From positions 1 to 64,000 of IMG/VR virus record IMGVR_UViG_3300027985_000557: DNA of 64,000 nt; one strand, given 5' to 3'. Below, piece after piece: positions 57,314 through 64,000 of the stretch (position 1 is the first letter of the stretch; each line of letters begins with the position of its first letter). Position numbers and translations under genes: made by a program. The notes below the pieces were generated by a model that worked only from the letters and a program-made list of their open reading frames with translations, searched no databases and was not told the DNA's origin. This stretch comes from a virus.

Positions 57314-57831
57314 TTTTTACCCCAAGTGGTGGCTAAATCGCGCAAGGCTTGGCCCACGTACTTCTCGAACTCCGCCTGCATGTTGTCCATGATCGGACTA
57401 AACACCTGCCGAGCGGGGATAGTCATCCACGAGCCGCCCTTGCCCCGGCCCCGGTAGCCCCACTCCGTGAGGCCCACATACCAGTTGATTTCATCGGGCA
57501 GAGAACCGATGTATTCCACGTAGTCGTCAGCCTTGGTTACCGGCTGAGCGCGCCATGCCCGCTCTTGCAGTGCCGCCCGGAGGGCACCCGTCTTGACCCA
57601 AAACTTTGGCGAGTAGCCATGATTCTCTTTCCACTTCTTGTATTTTGCACTCAAGGGGTCATAAGCGGAGGCATACCGCTGCGTTTCAATCGCCCGGAGA
57701 ACGGCACGATAGTAGGCGGTGATGTAAAGACGGGGAAGTTCGTCTTTCCAGAACCGCGTGCGCCGGTCAATAGCCGTACGAGCCTTGTTGAACCGTACCT
57801 CATACCGTTTCTCCAGGCGAGCGTCGAACAT
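57310..57831 (-). CDS. Head-tail joining / gp10-like minor protein, 173 aa
   Basis: ATG 57831 follows GGGGG. The chain has a basic helical N-terminus (KARTAIDRRTRFWKDELPRL), then ALRAALQERAWRA and a Gly-rich strand region GYRGRGKGGSWMTI. Its C-terminus resembles HK97 gp10/Mu-gpG-like neck proteins. The frame extends further upstream, but that part overlaps the next gene. Structural role by position. Confidence 0.6.
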   Translation of the reverse strand: MFDARLEKRYEVRFNKARTAIDRRTRFWKDELPRLYITAYYRAVLRAIETQRYASAYDPLSAKYKKWKENHGYSPKFWVKTGALRAALQERAWRAQPVTKADDYVEYIGSLPDEINWYVGLTEWGYRGRGKGGSWMTIPARQVFSPIMDNMQAEFEKYVGQALRDLATTWGKK

Positions 57832-57832
57832 A

Positions 57833-58219
57833 CTACCCCCGCAAGAACCCGTCCAGCACCCGCTCGAAGACAAGGGGCGTGGGATACTTGGGCATGAGCC
57901 CTTCCATCTGAATCCCGGACTTAAAGATCCTGGGGGCCTGGAAGAACTTCTTGTCAAACACGTTTCGACGGAACAGAGTGAGCACATCCCAATACCGGAA
58001 TGCCGGCTGGAAGTAAACGGGCAGCGCTCGTCGAAGCGGGAGCTCAATGAGTTCGTCCGAATACATGTAGGCGCAGTAGGGGGCCTGAGCCTCTTGAAAC
58101 CGAGGCTCCCTGGTGTCACACACGACGACGTTCCGCAGCAGGTTCTTGCCGAAGGAAGTCACCGCTCCATCAATGTCGGGGACGCGGTCCCCTGGAATGA
58201 TGTAGAGAGTGACGAGCAT
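57833..58219 (-). CDS. Unknown protein of the glycosylation/sulfation module, 128 aa
   Basis: MLVTLYIIPGDRVPDIDGA starts a small alpha/beta protein with no known motif. It overlaps the stop of the sulfotransferase-like gene by one base and has short spacing to the neck gene, so it is the third member of the inserted module. No membrane segment. Confidence 0.5.
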   Translation of the reverse strand: MLVTLYIIPGDRVPDIDGAVTSFGKNLLRNVVVCDTREPRFQEAQAPYCAYMYSDELIELPLRRALPVYFQPAFRYWDVLTLFRRNVFDKKFFQAPRIFKSGIQMEGLMPKYPTPLVFERVLDGFLRG

Positions 58220-58920
58220 TACGCCGCCCCCAGCTTTCGGGTCACCGAAACCATGGCATCATTGGCCTTGGCGAGTTCTTCGGCATCGAACTTCTCCACC
58301 GAAAAGGTCTTAATGAACGACGTCATAGTCGGCTCCATTTCGAGCCCAGCAAGGCCACAAAGGCGCTTTGCCAGGGCGGCGGCCCGGCGGTAGTCCCCGG
58401 GCGCAACCATGGATCCGCCATACGACTTCTCGTAGGCCGTATGCCACGCGCAGCGCAGGTACGACCGCTCATACAGGTCCAGGCCGGGCCAGATTCCTTC
58501 GATGTTAATGCGCGAATCTTCCGGGCAGTCGGTCATGATCAAGGGACGGGACAGGTGCGCCCGTCCGTCCGGGTACAAGGCGTTTGACACGATAAGTTCA
58601 TCAATAGGCCGCGCCGTCTGCAAGAAGATCGGAGTCAGTCCGAGCGGATTATCTTCGAAAAACTGACGGGCATGGATGTACCCCGGGGCCTTGATGACAA
58701 GGGCGTTCCCCTCTTCAGCGCACCAGTAATCCCACAACTTGCTGAGGCCGCTGTAATTCTTGGCGGCGATGGCCGCGTGCATGACCTGGGGCGGCTCGTT
58801 GGTATGCTTGGGGTGCGGGTCCGCACATCCCTTGATCTTGGAATGTGCGAGCAGACACCGCATAAGAAACGTGGTCCTGGAGCGCGGCGCTCCGCCGATG
58901 ACATACAAAAACTTATTCAT
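58219..58920 (-). CDS. Sulfotransferase-like P-loop protein, 233 aa
   Basis: The N-terminus YVIGGAPRSRTTFLMRCLL is the 5'-phosphosulfate-binding loop of PAPS-dependent sulfotransferases (GxPRSGTT-type). A later strand-helix PIFLQTARPIDELIVS supplies the 3'-phosphate-binding Arg/Ser. At 233 residues it is a compact member. It would transfer sulfate to a hydroxyl, likely of a glycan made by the neighbouring glycosyltransferase. The start overlaps that gene's end by eight bases. Confidence 0.75.
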   Translation of the reverse strand: MNKFLYVIGGAPRSRTTFLMRCLLAHSKIKGCADPHPKHTNEPPQVMHAAIAAKNYSGLSKLWDYWCAEEGNALVIKAPGYIHARQFFEDNPLGLTPIFLQTARPIDELIVSNALYPDGRAHLSRPLIMTDCPEDSRINIEGIWPGLDLYERSYLRCAWHTAYEKSYGGSMVAPGDYRRAAALAKRLCGLAGLEMEPTMTSFIKTFSVEKFDAEELAKANDAMVSVTRKLGAA

Positions 58921-60958
58921 TGGTGATTCCCTTGTCAGCAAGAGTGGTCAGCAGGGCCGCGCGCACGGCCTCCGGCTTAATGGTGTTGATGCATGGCGTC
59001 TTGCAGGGCCGCCGGCTAGGCGCTCCCCAGCACGTGGTCAGAATGGGACAGGCATCAAGGCGGTTGGGCTCCAGGTTGACGATGACCCCGTTGTCATCCC
59101 TGGGGTGGGTGACCCGGGCCGGGGCTGGGCCGTACAGGACCACGGCCGGCGTACCGAGCGCCCCGCACAGGTGGGCCGGAAAGCTATCAATCACGACGCC
59201 GGCCGTGGCGTGCCCGACAACCCAGGCGCTCTCCTGAAATGAGAGCTTTCCCCGAAGGTCCAGCGAGGCATAGCGACACAGCGGATCTTCATGGCTACCG
59301 ATCTGAACGACGGGCAAGGGCGTGCCGGCCAGCACCAGATCCATATGCTCGTAGGTTCGATATTCCTTGCTTCCGCCGGCCGTCTGCACGATTATGTACT
59401 TCTCGGGCAAGGCGTCTGCGTGAAGTTCCGGGCGCTGCTTCGTGATGCGCACCGTGTCCGCTTCCAATTGCCCACAGAAGTATGGATACATCTCGTAGAG
59501 CGCGGTATCAAGGGAGTTGAATCCTCCTGTTACGATGCGCTCCCCGTGCGGGTTGTAAACGATGGAATACCGGCGCATCATGTCCGGATTCCAGTCGATA
59601 ACTTCATCCAGGTCCGGATGGTCTTCCACGATGTTGTGGAACTTCTTCTGCGTCATGTAAACAAGGCGCTTGCCGGGGTGCTTCTTCTTGAGTCCTTTGA
59701 AGCACTGCGTGGTCATGAGCACGTCCCCGGCGGCGCTATGCTGGGCGAACAAAACGGCGTCTATCTGGTCCGACGCCGGGCTTATGGAGTTGCTGAGGAC
59801 GCGGTCGATGTGTGCGTTGATGTCCATGGTCCCGGAAAGCCACTTCACGGCCTGCTCAATCCCAATGCGGCTCAGACGGTGGCGAACGTCGGGTTGAAGC
59901 ATGAAGCCAATAGCCTTGGCGATAGCTTCGGGCCGACAACTCTTAACGCGGGTGAACCCATCGCCGTGGGCCGTCGGAACCGGCACCATGTAAGGCACCG
60001 TGAGGCCCACGTAGATGCCTGCGTCTTCGACGAGCTCCCGATGCGCCGGGCAGTTCGACACAATAACCGGGACACCGCACTTCATGGCTTCCAGGGGCGT
60101 GTAGGACAGGCCCTCGAATGCCGAGCACATGACGATCATGTCCATGGCGTTGTAGACCTGAACAAGGCGATTAGTCGGATAGGAGTAAATGGCCTGATCC
60201 TTAGCGAGCACGGCACCCTTTCGGATGCCCGCGTCCGCGCAAAGCTGCGGAAGGTTGAACACGCCCTGCATGTTGGTGTGCAGATAGAGGTGTAGGCGCT
60301 CGTCCTTGGCCGCCGCGAGAGCGAACCCCTCGATAAGACCCATGGGATCTTTACGGAACTGGTTGTTTCCAACGAATCCCACAATGATGGCCTCATCTGA
60401 CAGATGAGGAAATGATGTCCGACGCCCATATTCACGAGCTATTTGCGACCGGGCAAAGAAGTCCAGGTGTGGGGCGGGTGGCCGGAAGTAAGCGCTGGAA
60501 TTGAGGTACGGGGCTACCAGCCCATGCCCGCTTTCCGAATAAATCAGGACGTGGTCGAATACCGAGAACCATACCAGCCAATCCTGGCGCAAGGTCGGCA
60601 GGTCGTAGGGGGCAAGGCACATGGTCTTGAAGCTGTGTGCTTGAGCCATACGGAGCATTTCCGGGTAGATATGGGCATAGCGCCATACGTCCAACCCGAC
60701 GAAAAACACGAGGTCAGGACGGATCGTGTTTATGGTGGAAAGAAGTTTCTTCCCACCCCAGGGGTCGCGGTCGCTGTGCGAAGAAACGATGGGAAAAGAC
60801 ATGATGGTGTCGAAGAGGGTGTCGGGAGCCGGGTCACCGTAAGCGAAAATGGCAATCTCATGCTGAGAAGCATCGATGGTGGACAGAATGCCCGCCATCA
60901 TGTTGCCTGTTCCGCTCCCACAATAGGGATGTTCGCCGACAATAAGGATCTTGGACAT
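58913..60958 (-). CDS. Bifunctional glycosyltransferase: GT4-like N-half plus GT9 (heptosyltransferase)-like C-half, 681 aa
   Basis: Residues 1-~400 are a GT-B glycosyltransferase of GT4 type: IVGFVGNNQFRKDPMGLIEG, AMDMIVMCSAFEGLSYTPLE (E-x7-E motif), CGVPVIVSNCPAHREL. Residues ~405-681 are GT9-like: AVLFAQHSAAGDVLMTTQCF, then KYIIVQTAGGSKEYRTY and GVVIDSFPAHLCGALGTPAVVLYGP. It lies inside the head/neck operon and may decorate virion proteins or host surface glycans. It is tightly coupled to the sulfotransferase-like gene. Confidence 0.82.
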   Translation of the reverse strand: MSKILIVGEHPYCGSGTGNMMAGILSTIDASQHEIAIFAYGDPAPDTLFDTIMSFPIVSSHSDRDPWGGKKLLSTINTIRPDLVFFVGLDVWRYAHIYPEMLRMAQAHSFKTMCLAPYDLPTLRQDWLVWFSVFDHVLIYSESGHGLVAPYLNSSAYFRPPAPHLDFFARSQIAREYGRRTSFPHLSDEAIIVGFVGNNQFRKDPMGLIEGFALAAAKDERLHLYLHTNMQGVFNLPQLCADAGIRKGAVLAKDQAIYSYPTNRLVQVYNAMDMIVMCSAFEGLSYTPLEAMKCGVPVIVSNCPAHRELVEDAGIYVGLTVPYMVPVPTAHGDGFTRVKSCRPEAIAKAIGFMLQPDVRHRLSRIGIEQAVKWLSGTMDINAHIDRVLSNSISPASDQIDAVLFAQHSAAGDVLMTTQCFKGLKKKHPGKRLVYMTQKKFHNIVEDHPDLDEVIDWNPDMMRRYSIVYNPHGERIVTGGFNSLDTALYEMYPYFCGQLEADTVRITKQRPELHADALPEKYIIVQTAGGSKEYRTYEHMDLVLAGTPLPVVQIGSHEDPLCRYASLDLRGKLSFQESAWVVGHATAGVVIDSFPAHLCGALGTPAVVLYGPAPARVTHPRDDNGVIVNLEPNRLDACPILTTCWGAPSRRPCKTPCINTIKPEAVRAALLTTLADKGITNE

Positions 60959-60988
60959 TTCATCCTCCCGGATGATTAGGGTTTGGGG

Positions 60989-61642
60989 CTATTCGCGCGT
61001 ATCCTCCTCAAGGTAGACAACGCTTACCCCATCAAACGAATGCGGTTCCAACGAAGTCACCTTGTAGTGTTCTTCGCCAGAAATCGCGCCCCGGTAGGGG
61101 CTTTCCCCACTCACGACAAAGCGGTCGAGGGGAATTGGCTTAACGTATGCGGGAACATACAGGATAAGGCCCGTCACGTCAACCGCCGCAAAGTCGTGTG
61201 TCTGCTCGTCCAGGCGGGTGGCATAGAGCTTATCCGTGAGCAAGGCGGGAAAGTCGGTCTTGACCGGAAGCCACGTGGTCTTGGTTTTGAACGAATAGGT
61301 TTCCGTCTCCCCGGACGGGCGGAGTAAAGATCCTACAACGTTGCAGCGGTAGAGGACCGCCGACGTCTCGATGATTTGATTCTCGAACAGTTCGGGCAGG
61401 GCCGACATGACCAGATACCGGCGACCATCCACGAGAAAGCGGATGACGTCTCCGGGAACTACCTGGGTGTCATGGAACAGTTTTACGAAAAGGAAGTGCT
61501 GGAACGTAAACGGCTTGGTCATCTGGGTATTTTCCTCATAGTCGAGGTACTCGCCCCTGATGGTAGTCGTTTCCCGTTCAACCTCGAAACCGAGGCCTAC
61601 CTCAACGACAACCGCCTTGATGTCATCGCCCAGCGAAACCAC
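60989..61642 (-). CDS. Minor head/connector protein, 217 aa
   Basis: GTG start with AAAGGA upstream. Beta-rich chain with an OB-like middle (FHDTQVVPGDVIRFLVDGRRYLVMS) as found in head-tail joining proteins of lambda-type phages. No enzymatic motif. The position between connector and glycosyltransferase genes indicates a neck or head completion role. Confidence 0.55.
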   Translation of the reverse strand: MVSLGDDIKAVVVEVGLGFEVERETTTIRGEYLDYEENTQMTKPFTFQHFLFVKLFHDTQVVPGDVIRFLVDGRRYLVMSALPELFENQIIETSAVLYRCNVVGSLLRPSGETETYSFKTKTTWLPVKTDFPALLTDKLYATRLDEQTHDFAAVDVTGLILYVPAYVKPIPLDRFVVSGESPYRGAISGEEHYKVTSLEPHSFDGVSVVYLEEDTRE

Positions 61643-61644
61643 GA

Positions 61645-62091
61645 CTACGAATCCTTTAGGGGGTTGATGATAACCCGGTTACTCGGATCGTAGGTCATGT
61701 CGCGGCCTAGGTCATCGTAAGCAAAACCGGCCGAAGCCACACTGCCGAACACAGCAATGCGGTCCTCAGGCGTGTCAAGGGGCAGCTCGGCAGCGAGCCA
61801 AGCATTATCTTCCATTTCAATCAGCTTGAGGTAATGTTCAAACCTCTGCTGAAGATTGATTTGCTTGTACTTGAATTTGTTGGCGTTCATCACCAACAAG
61901 AGGTAGAGCGCATGCCGGGTGGCCCGCCGCAAAAACCACGTGATTCGGCTATTGCCTTCAAGGGGCAGCGTCCAGCCGGTTTCCCGCTCCGTGGTCCGCA
62001 TGACCTCAGTCAGTTCGTCATCGTCGAACAGGTCGGTAAGACCCTTCAGACGCCCGATCTTGAGGGCATCAATGGCTTCATCTTCGGTCAT
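61645..62091 (-). CDS. Head-tail connector/adaptor protein, 148 aa
   Basis: Helical chain (DEAIDALKIGRLKGLTDLFD ... RRATRHALYLLLVMNANKFKY ... LIEMEDNAWLAAEL) with the size and position of lambda-type adaptor proteins encoded just after the capsid protein. Such adaptors bind the portal. Annotation by pattern and order. Confidence 0.6.
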   Translation of the reverse strand: MTEDEAIDALKIGRLKGLTDLFDDDELTEVMRTTERETGWTLPLEGNSRITWFLRRATRHALYLLLVMNANKFKYKQINLQQRFEHYLKLIEMEDNAWLAAELPLDTPEDRIAVFGSVASAGFAYDDLGRDMTYDPSNRVIINPLKDS

Positions 62092-62118
62092 GCGCTCATC
62101 CTCCCTTGGCCGTTGGAA

Positions 62119-62382
62119 TTACTGCGCGGCGCGGCGACGGCCGCCCGTGCGGGGAGCGGACGGGGCCGCCAGGGGCGGGGTGTCGCCATCGGTTTCCGGG
62201 GTGACATCGGCGTCGGGCACTTCGGCGGTGCCCAGGACGACCACGTGCGGGGCCTTGGCGTTGATTTCCGCCTGAAGAATGTCGGAGTACGGGCTGTCCG
62301 GGAGAGTATGGTTGCCGGCCGGAATGAAGACGTGACCCGACTGGAGATTGACGGTGAGGTTGATGCTGGTCTTGGTAGCCAT
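62119..62382 (-). CDS. Small head-region protein, 87 aa
   Basis: The ATG at 62382 follows GGAG; an upstream in-frame ATG is rejected for spacing. Beta-rich N-terminal half (INLTVNLQSGHVFIPAGNHTL), acidic middle, and a basic end GGRRRAAQ. It follows the capsid gene and could be a decoration or head completion protein. Confidence 0.6.
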   Translation of the reverse strand: MATKTSINLTVNLQSGHVFIPAGNHTLPDSPYSDILQAEINAKAPHVVVLGTAEVPDADVTPETDGDTPPLAAPSAPRTGGRRRAAQ

Positions 62383-62399
62383 GACGCTCTCCTTCATAA

Positions 62400-62426
62400 C
62401 AGGGGGCTAGGCGTTCTAGCCCCCTG
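62400..62426 (-). terminator. Hairpin after the major capsid gene
   Basis: Eleven-base perfect stem CAGGGGGCTAG/CTAGCCCCCTG with a five-base loop, immediately followed on the minus strand by TTATGAAGGAG. The T-run is too short for full termination; a stabiliser or partial terminator that raises capsid mRNA relative to later genes is likely. Confidence 0.65.
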
Positions 62427-62443
62427 ATTGATTGGCTGGATGG

Positions 62444-63664
62444 TTATTTCACGACCATCGTGTAGGTGGTGTCCGGGTTGTAGTAGACCGGGAGGCCCTT
62501 GTCCTGCACGCGAATCCAGACGCCGTCCGGATCCCACTCGTACTTGGTGTCCACGTAGGTGCCCCAACGGCGATCGACGCCGTGGGGGGCCGCGAGGAAC
62601 TCGGCGACGGCCACGCCTTCCGCCGTGGAAGAGAACATGGTGAAGGTGTTGTCCGCGATGTATTTCTTCTTCATGAGCACGCGGTCGCGGCCCATGAGGT
62701 AGCTCTTGGTCGGGGCGGCGTTCACGGTCACGGTGCCGGCCAGCACATCCACGTCGGTGATGGTGCGGTCTTCCCAGACCTTGGGGGTCTTCATGTTCTG
62801 AAAGCGCAGGGTGCCGCCGATCTCGAAGTCGGTGACCTGATCCAGGTAGATCGTGGTGCCGCCCGTGGACGAGGCGTTCTGCATGAGGAACGCCTGGAGT
62901 TCGTAGAACTCGTCGTAGACGTACAGCGGGATGCCGAGCAGCGCGCCGATGACGGCCTTGGGGTTCTTGAACAGGTCGCCGTCGCCGAACTGCGACTTGG
63001 CCAGCAGGGTCTGGATCTTGGTGTCCAGCATCAGCAGGGTCAACAAGGTGCTGTTCAGGATGCCGTATTCGGGCACGACACCGGCATCGTCGGCGAGAAC
63101 CTTCTTGCCGGTCAGGACGTCCTCGAGCGGATTGCGGTTGGCACCGTCGCTCCATTTGCGGTCGGCGGCCAGGGTCACGCGGTGGGTGGCGGGAACGCCG
63201 TAGTCCACGGTGAAGGCCATGCCCTTGGCATCGAGATAGGAGAAGCGGCCGTCGGTGAACATCTTGGCGACCATCCACTCGCGCCGACGCAGGCAGCGGT
63301 TGCGCAGCTTCAGGGTCTGGCGGGCCAGGGTACGTTCGGCGGTCTGGTAGGTCTGCACGGTGCCGGGCTGCTTCAGGTTGTTCAGGAAGGATTCGTCGAA
63401 GTAGGTCTTCTCCTTCCAGTAGGCCGCCTTGGCCGAACCCTCGCCGGTCCCGTCCACGCCAACGGTCGGAGCCGGAGCGCCGGGGGCGACGAACGGGGTG
63501 ATGCCACCCGAGCCGTACTCGTATTCCCACGTGATGGCGTTGGAATCGTTGTTGAAGCTGCCGAACATGCCCATGAAAAACCCGGTGGGGGCCTTAACAG
63601 GCAGCGAGATGAAACGGTTGAGCACCTCCAGGCGGAGGGCCGGGATACCGGAATCGCCTTTCAT
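62444..63664 (-). CDS. Major capsid protein, lambda gpE-type, 406 aa
   Basis: The segment YWKEKTYFDESFLNNLKQPG and TYQTAERTLARQTLKLRNRC, followed by RREWMVAKMFTDGRFSYLDAKG, is the family hallmark. The C-terminal half is beta-rich with WSDGANRNPLEDVL and VYDEFYELQAFLMQNASS. Length is typical for the family. Strong codon choice and a following hairpin agree with high expression. Confidence 0.9.
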   Translation of the reverse strand: MKGDSGIPALRLEVLNRFISLPVKAPTGFFMGMFGSFNNDSNAITWEYEYGSGGITPFVAPGAPAPTVGVDGTGEGSAKAAYWKEKTYFDESFLNNLKQPGTVQTYQTAERTLARQTLKLRNRCLRRREWMVAKMFTDGRFSYLDAKGMAFTVDYGVPATHRVTLAADRKWSDGANRNPLEDVLTGKKVLADDAGVVPEYGILNSTLLTLLMLDTKIQTLLAKSQFGDGDLFKNPKAVIGALLGIPLYVYDEFYELQAFLMQNASSTGGTTIYLDQVTDFEIGGTLRFQNMKTPKVWEDRTITDVDVLAGTVTVNAAPTKSYLMGRDRVLMKKKYIADNTFTMFSSTAEGVAVAEFLAAPHGVDRRWGTYVDTKYEWDPDGVWIRVQDKGLPVYYNPDTTYTMVVK

Positions 63665-63677
63665 GGTTGTTGCCCCC

Positions 63678-64000
63678 TTAGATGACCAGCAGGTTGTTGA
63701 AGATGAACGGAATGGTCACGGCCGCAAGGTCGGTGAGAACCTGGGCATCGTAGTCCACGAGGCTGTTCCGGTACAGGGTCGCGTTCTTGAACACGACGGA
63801 ACCGAGGCCGCCCTGCGGGATGGTGCCGGCTTCGTCGTCGGCCCCGTAGCCGGTATCCACGCCAAGATCGCAGATGCAGAAGGCCTTGGAGAACTTGCCC
63901 GCCGTGCCGGCCTTCGGGTAGCAGTGGGTGTTGTTCGCCATGGTGTAGGTCGCCACGGCGGTCGCGTTGGTGAAGGTGATCTTTGCCCGATAGGCGTCGG
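63678..64000 (-). CDS. Head decoration-like protein, C-terminal 106 aa (5' partial)
   Basis: The frame is open to the right window edge (it reads DAYRAKITFTNATAVATYTM before the GTG at 63956), so the gene probably begins outside. It lies directly upstream of the capsid gene, where lambda-type phages encode the head decoration protein D. The beta-rich, Gly/Ala/Thr-rich chain with SKAFCICDLGVDTGYG is compatible with that, but homology is not certain. Confidence 0.55.
   Translation of the reverse strand, partial: DAYRAKITFTNATAVATYTMANNTHCYPKAGTAGKFSKAFCICDLGVDTGYGADDEAGTIPQGGLGSVVFKNATLYRNSLVDYDAQVLTDLAAVTIPFIFNNLLVI

Noticed and set aside
62394-63530. Minus-strand alternative frame and plus-strand frame (62432-63685) over the major capsid gene
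   Set aside because: The capsid frame has clear family motifs; the others are shadows in GC-rich DNA.
1-64000. Prophage or integrated element
   Set aside because: No integrase, excisionase, repressor, attachment-site repeat or host gene in the window; a complete replisome argues for a virulent phage, though genes outside the window are unseen.
1-64000. tRNA genes
   Set aside because: Gaps between genes are nearly all under 100 bp and none showed a cloverleaf-like arrangement by eye; a tRNA search program would be decisive.

Overview
The window is a contiguous piece of a tailed double-stranded DNA bacteriophage genome, probably virulent. It is almost completely coding, with short gaps and many ATGA/GTGA/TAATG start-stop overlaps. 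It carries a full phage replisome plus head, tail and lysis genes. No integrase, repressor, tRNA, rRNA, CRISPR array or insertion sequence was seen. A Gram-negative host is likely: there are lipoprotein signals in the lysis region, a glycosyltransferase domain of the LPS heptosyltransferase type, and a simple amidase plus peptidoglycan-binding endolysin. The genus cannot be named from sequence alone. Tail-tip genes of the gene-transfer-agent/lambda type, a frameshifted tail-assembly chaperone, a 1840-residue tape measure and no visible sheath suggest a long-tailed siphovirus.

Left half (1-34.8 kb, all + strand), early and middle genes. The order is: SNF2-type helicase end, three tiny membrane proteins, a DUF932 protein, primase, a putative replication initiator, DnaB-like helicase, sliding clamp, clamp loader (large and small subunit), and a base- or sugar-modification block (radical SAM, DUF1653-like, TET-associated-type glycosyltransferase). 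Then come a uracil-DNA-glycosylase/family A polymerase fusion, a putative recombination mediator, ssDNA-binding protein, RecA/UvsX, 5'-3' exonuclease, RuvC, ThyX, and a Rad50/SbcC ATPase split into two genes around an SbcD/Mre11-like nuclease. The arm closes with nucleotide-metabolism proteins (MazG-like, Nmad1-like, DUF488-like), a 3D-domain protein and a TylF-type methyltransferase. The replisome combines T4-type accessory factors (gp44/62/45/32/UvsX/46/47-like) with a family A polymerase.

Right half (34.86-64 kb, all - strand), late genes converging on a strong terminator at 34.80 kb. Read in transcription order from the right edge: a partial head protein, lambda-E-type major capsid protein, small head/connector proteins, an inserted decoration module (GT4-GT9 double glycosyltransferase, sulfotransferase-like protein, unknown protein), tail completion proteins, Com-like zinc ribbon, major tail protein, tail-assembly chaperone with a -1 frameshift at A-AAA-AAC, tape measure, tail tip and fibre proteins, and a lysis cassette. 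The lysis cassette holds a holin-like protein, a response-regulator/PAS protein, a tail-anchored coiled coil, the endolysin, lipoproteins and an NlpC/P60-like protein. Terminase and portal should lie beyond the right edge.

The least expected observations are a short linear motif (GLFxRRxP and relatives) in flexible tails or linkers of several replication and recombination proteins, twice inside long out-of-frame gene overlaps; a Cys-rich zinc module with identical spacing at the C-termini of the ssDNA-binding protein and a second phage protein; the split Rad50/SbcC; and a response-regulator/PAS protein embedded in the lysis cassette.
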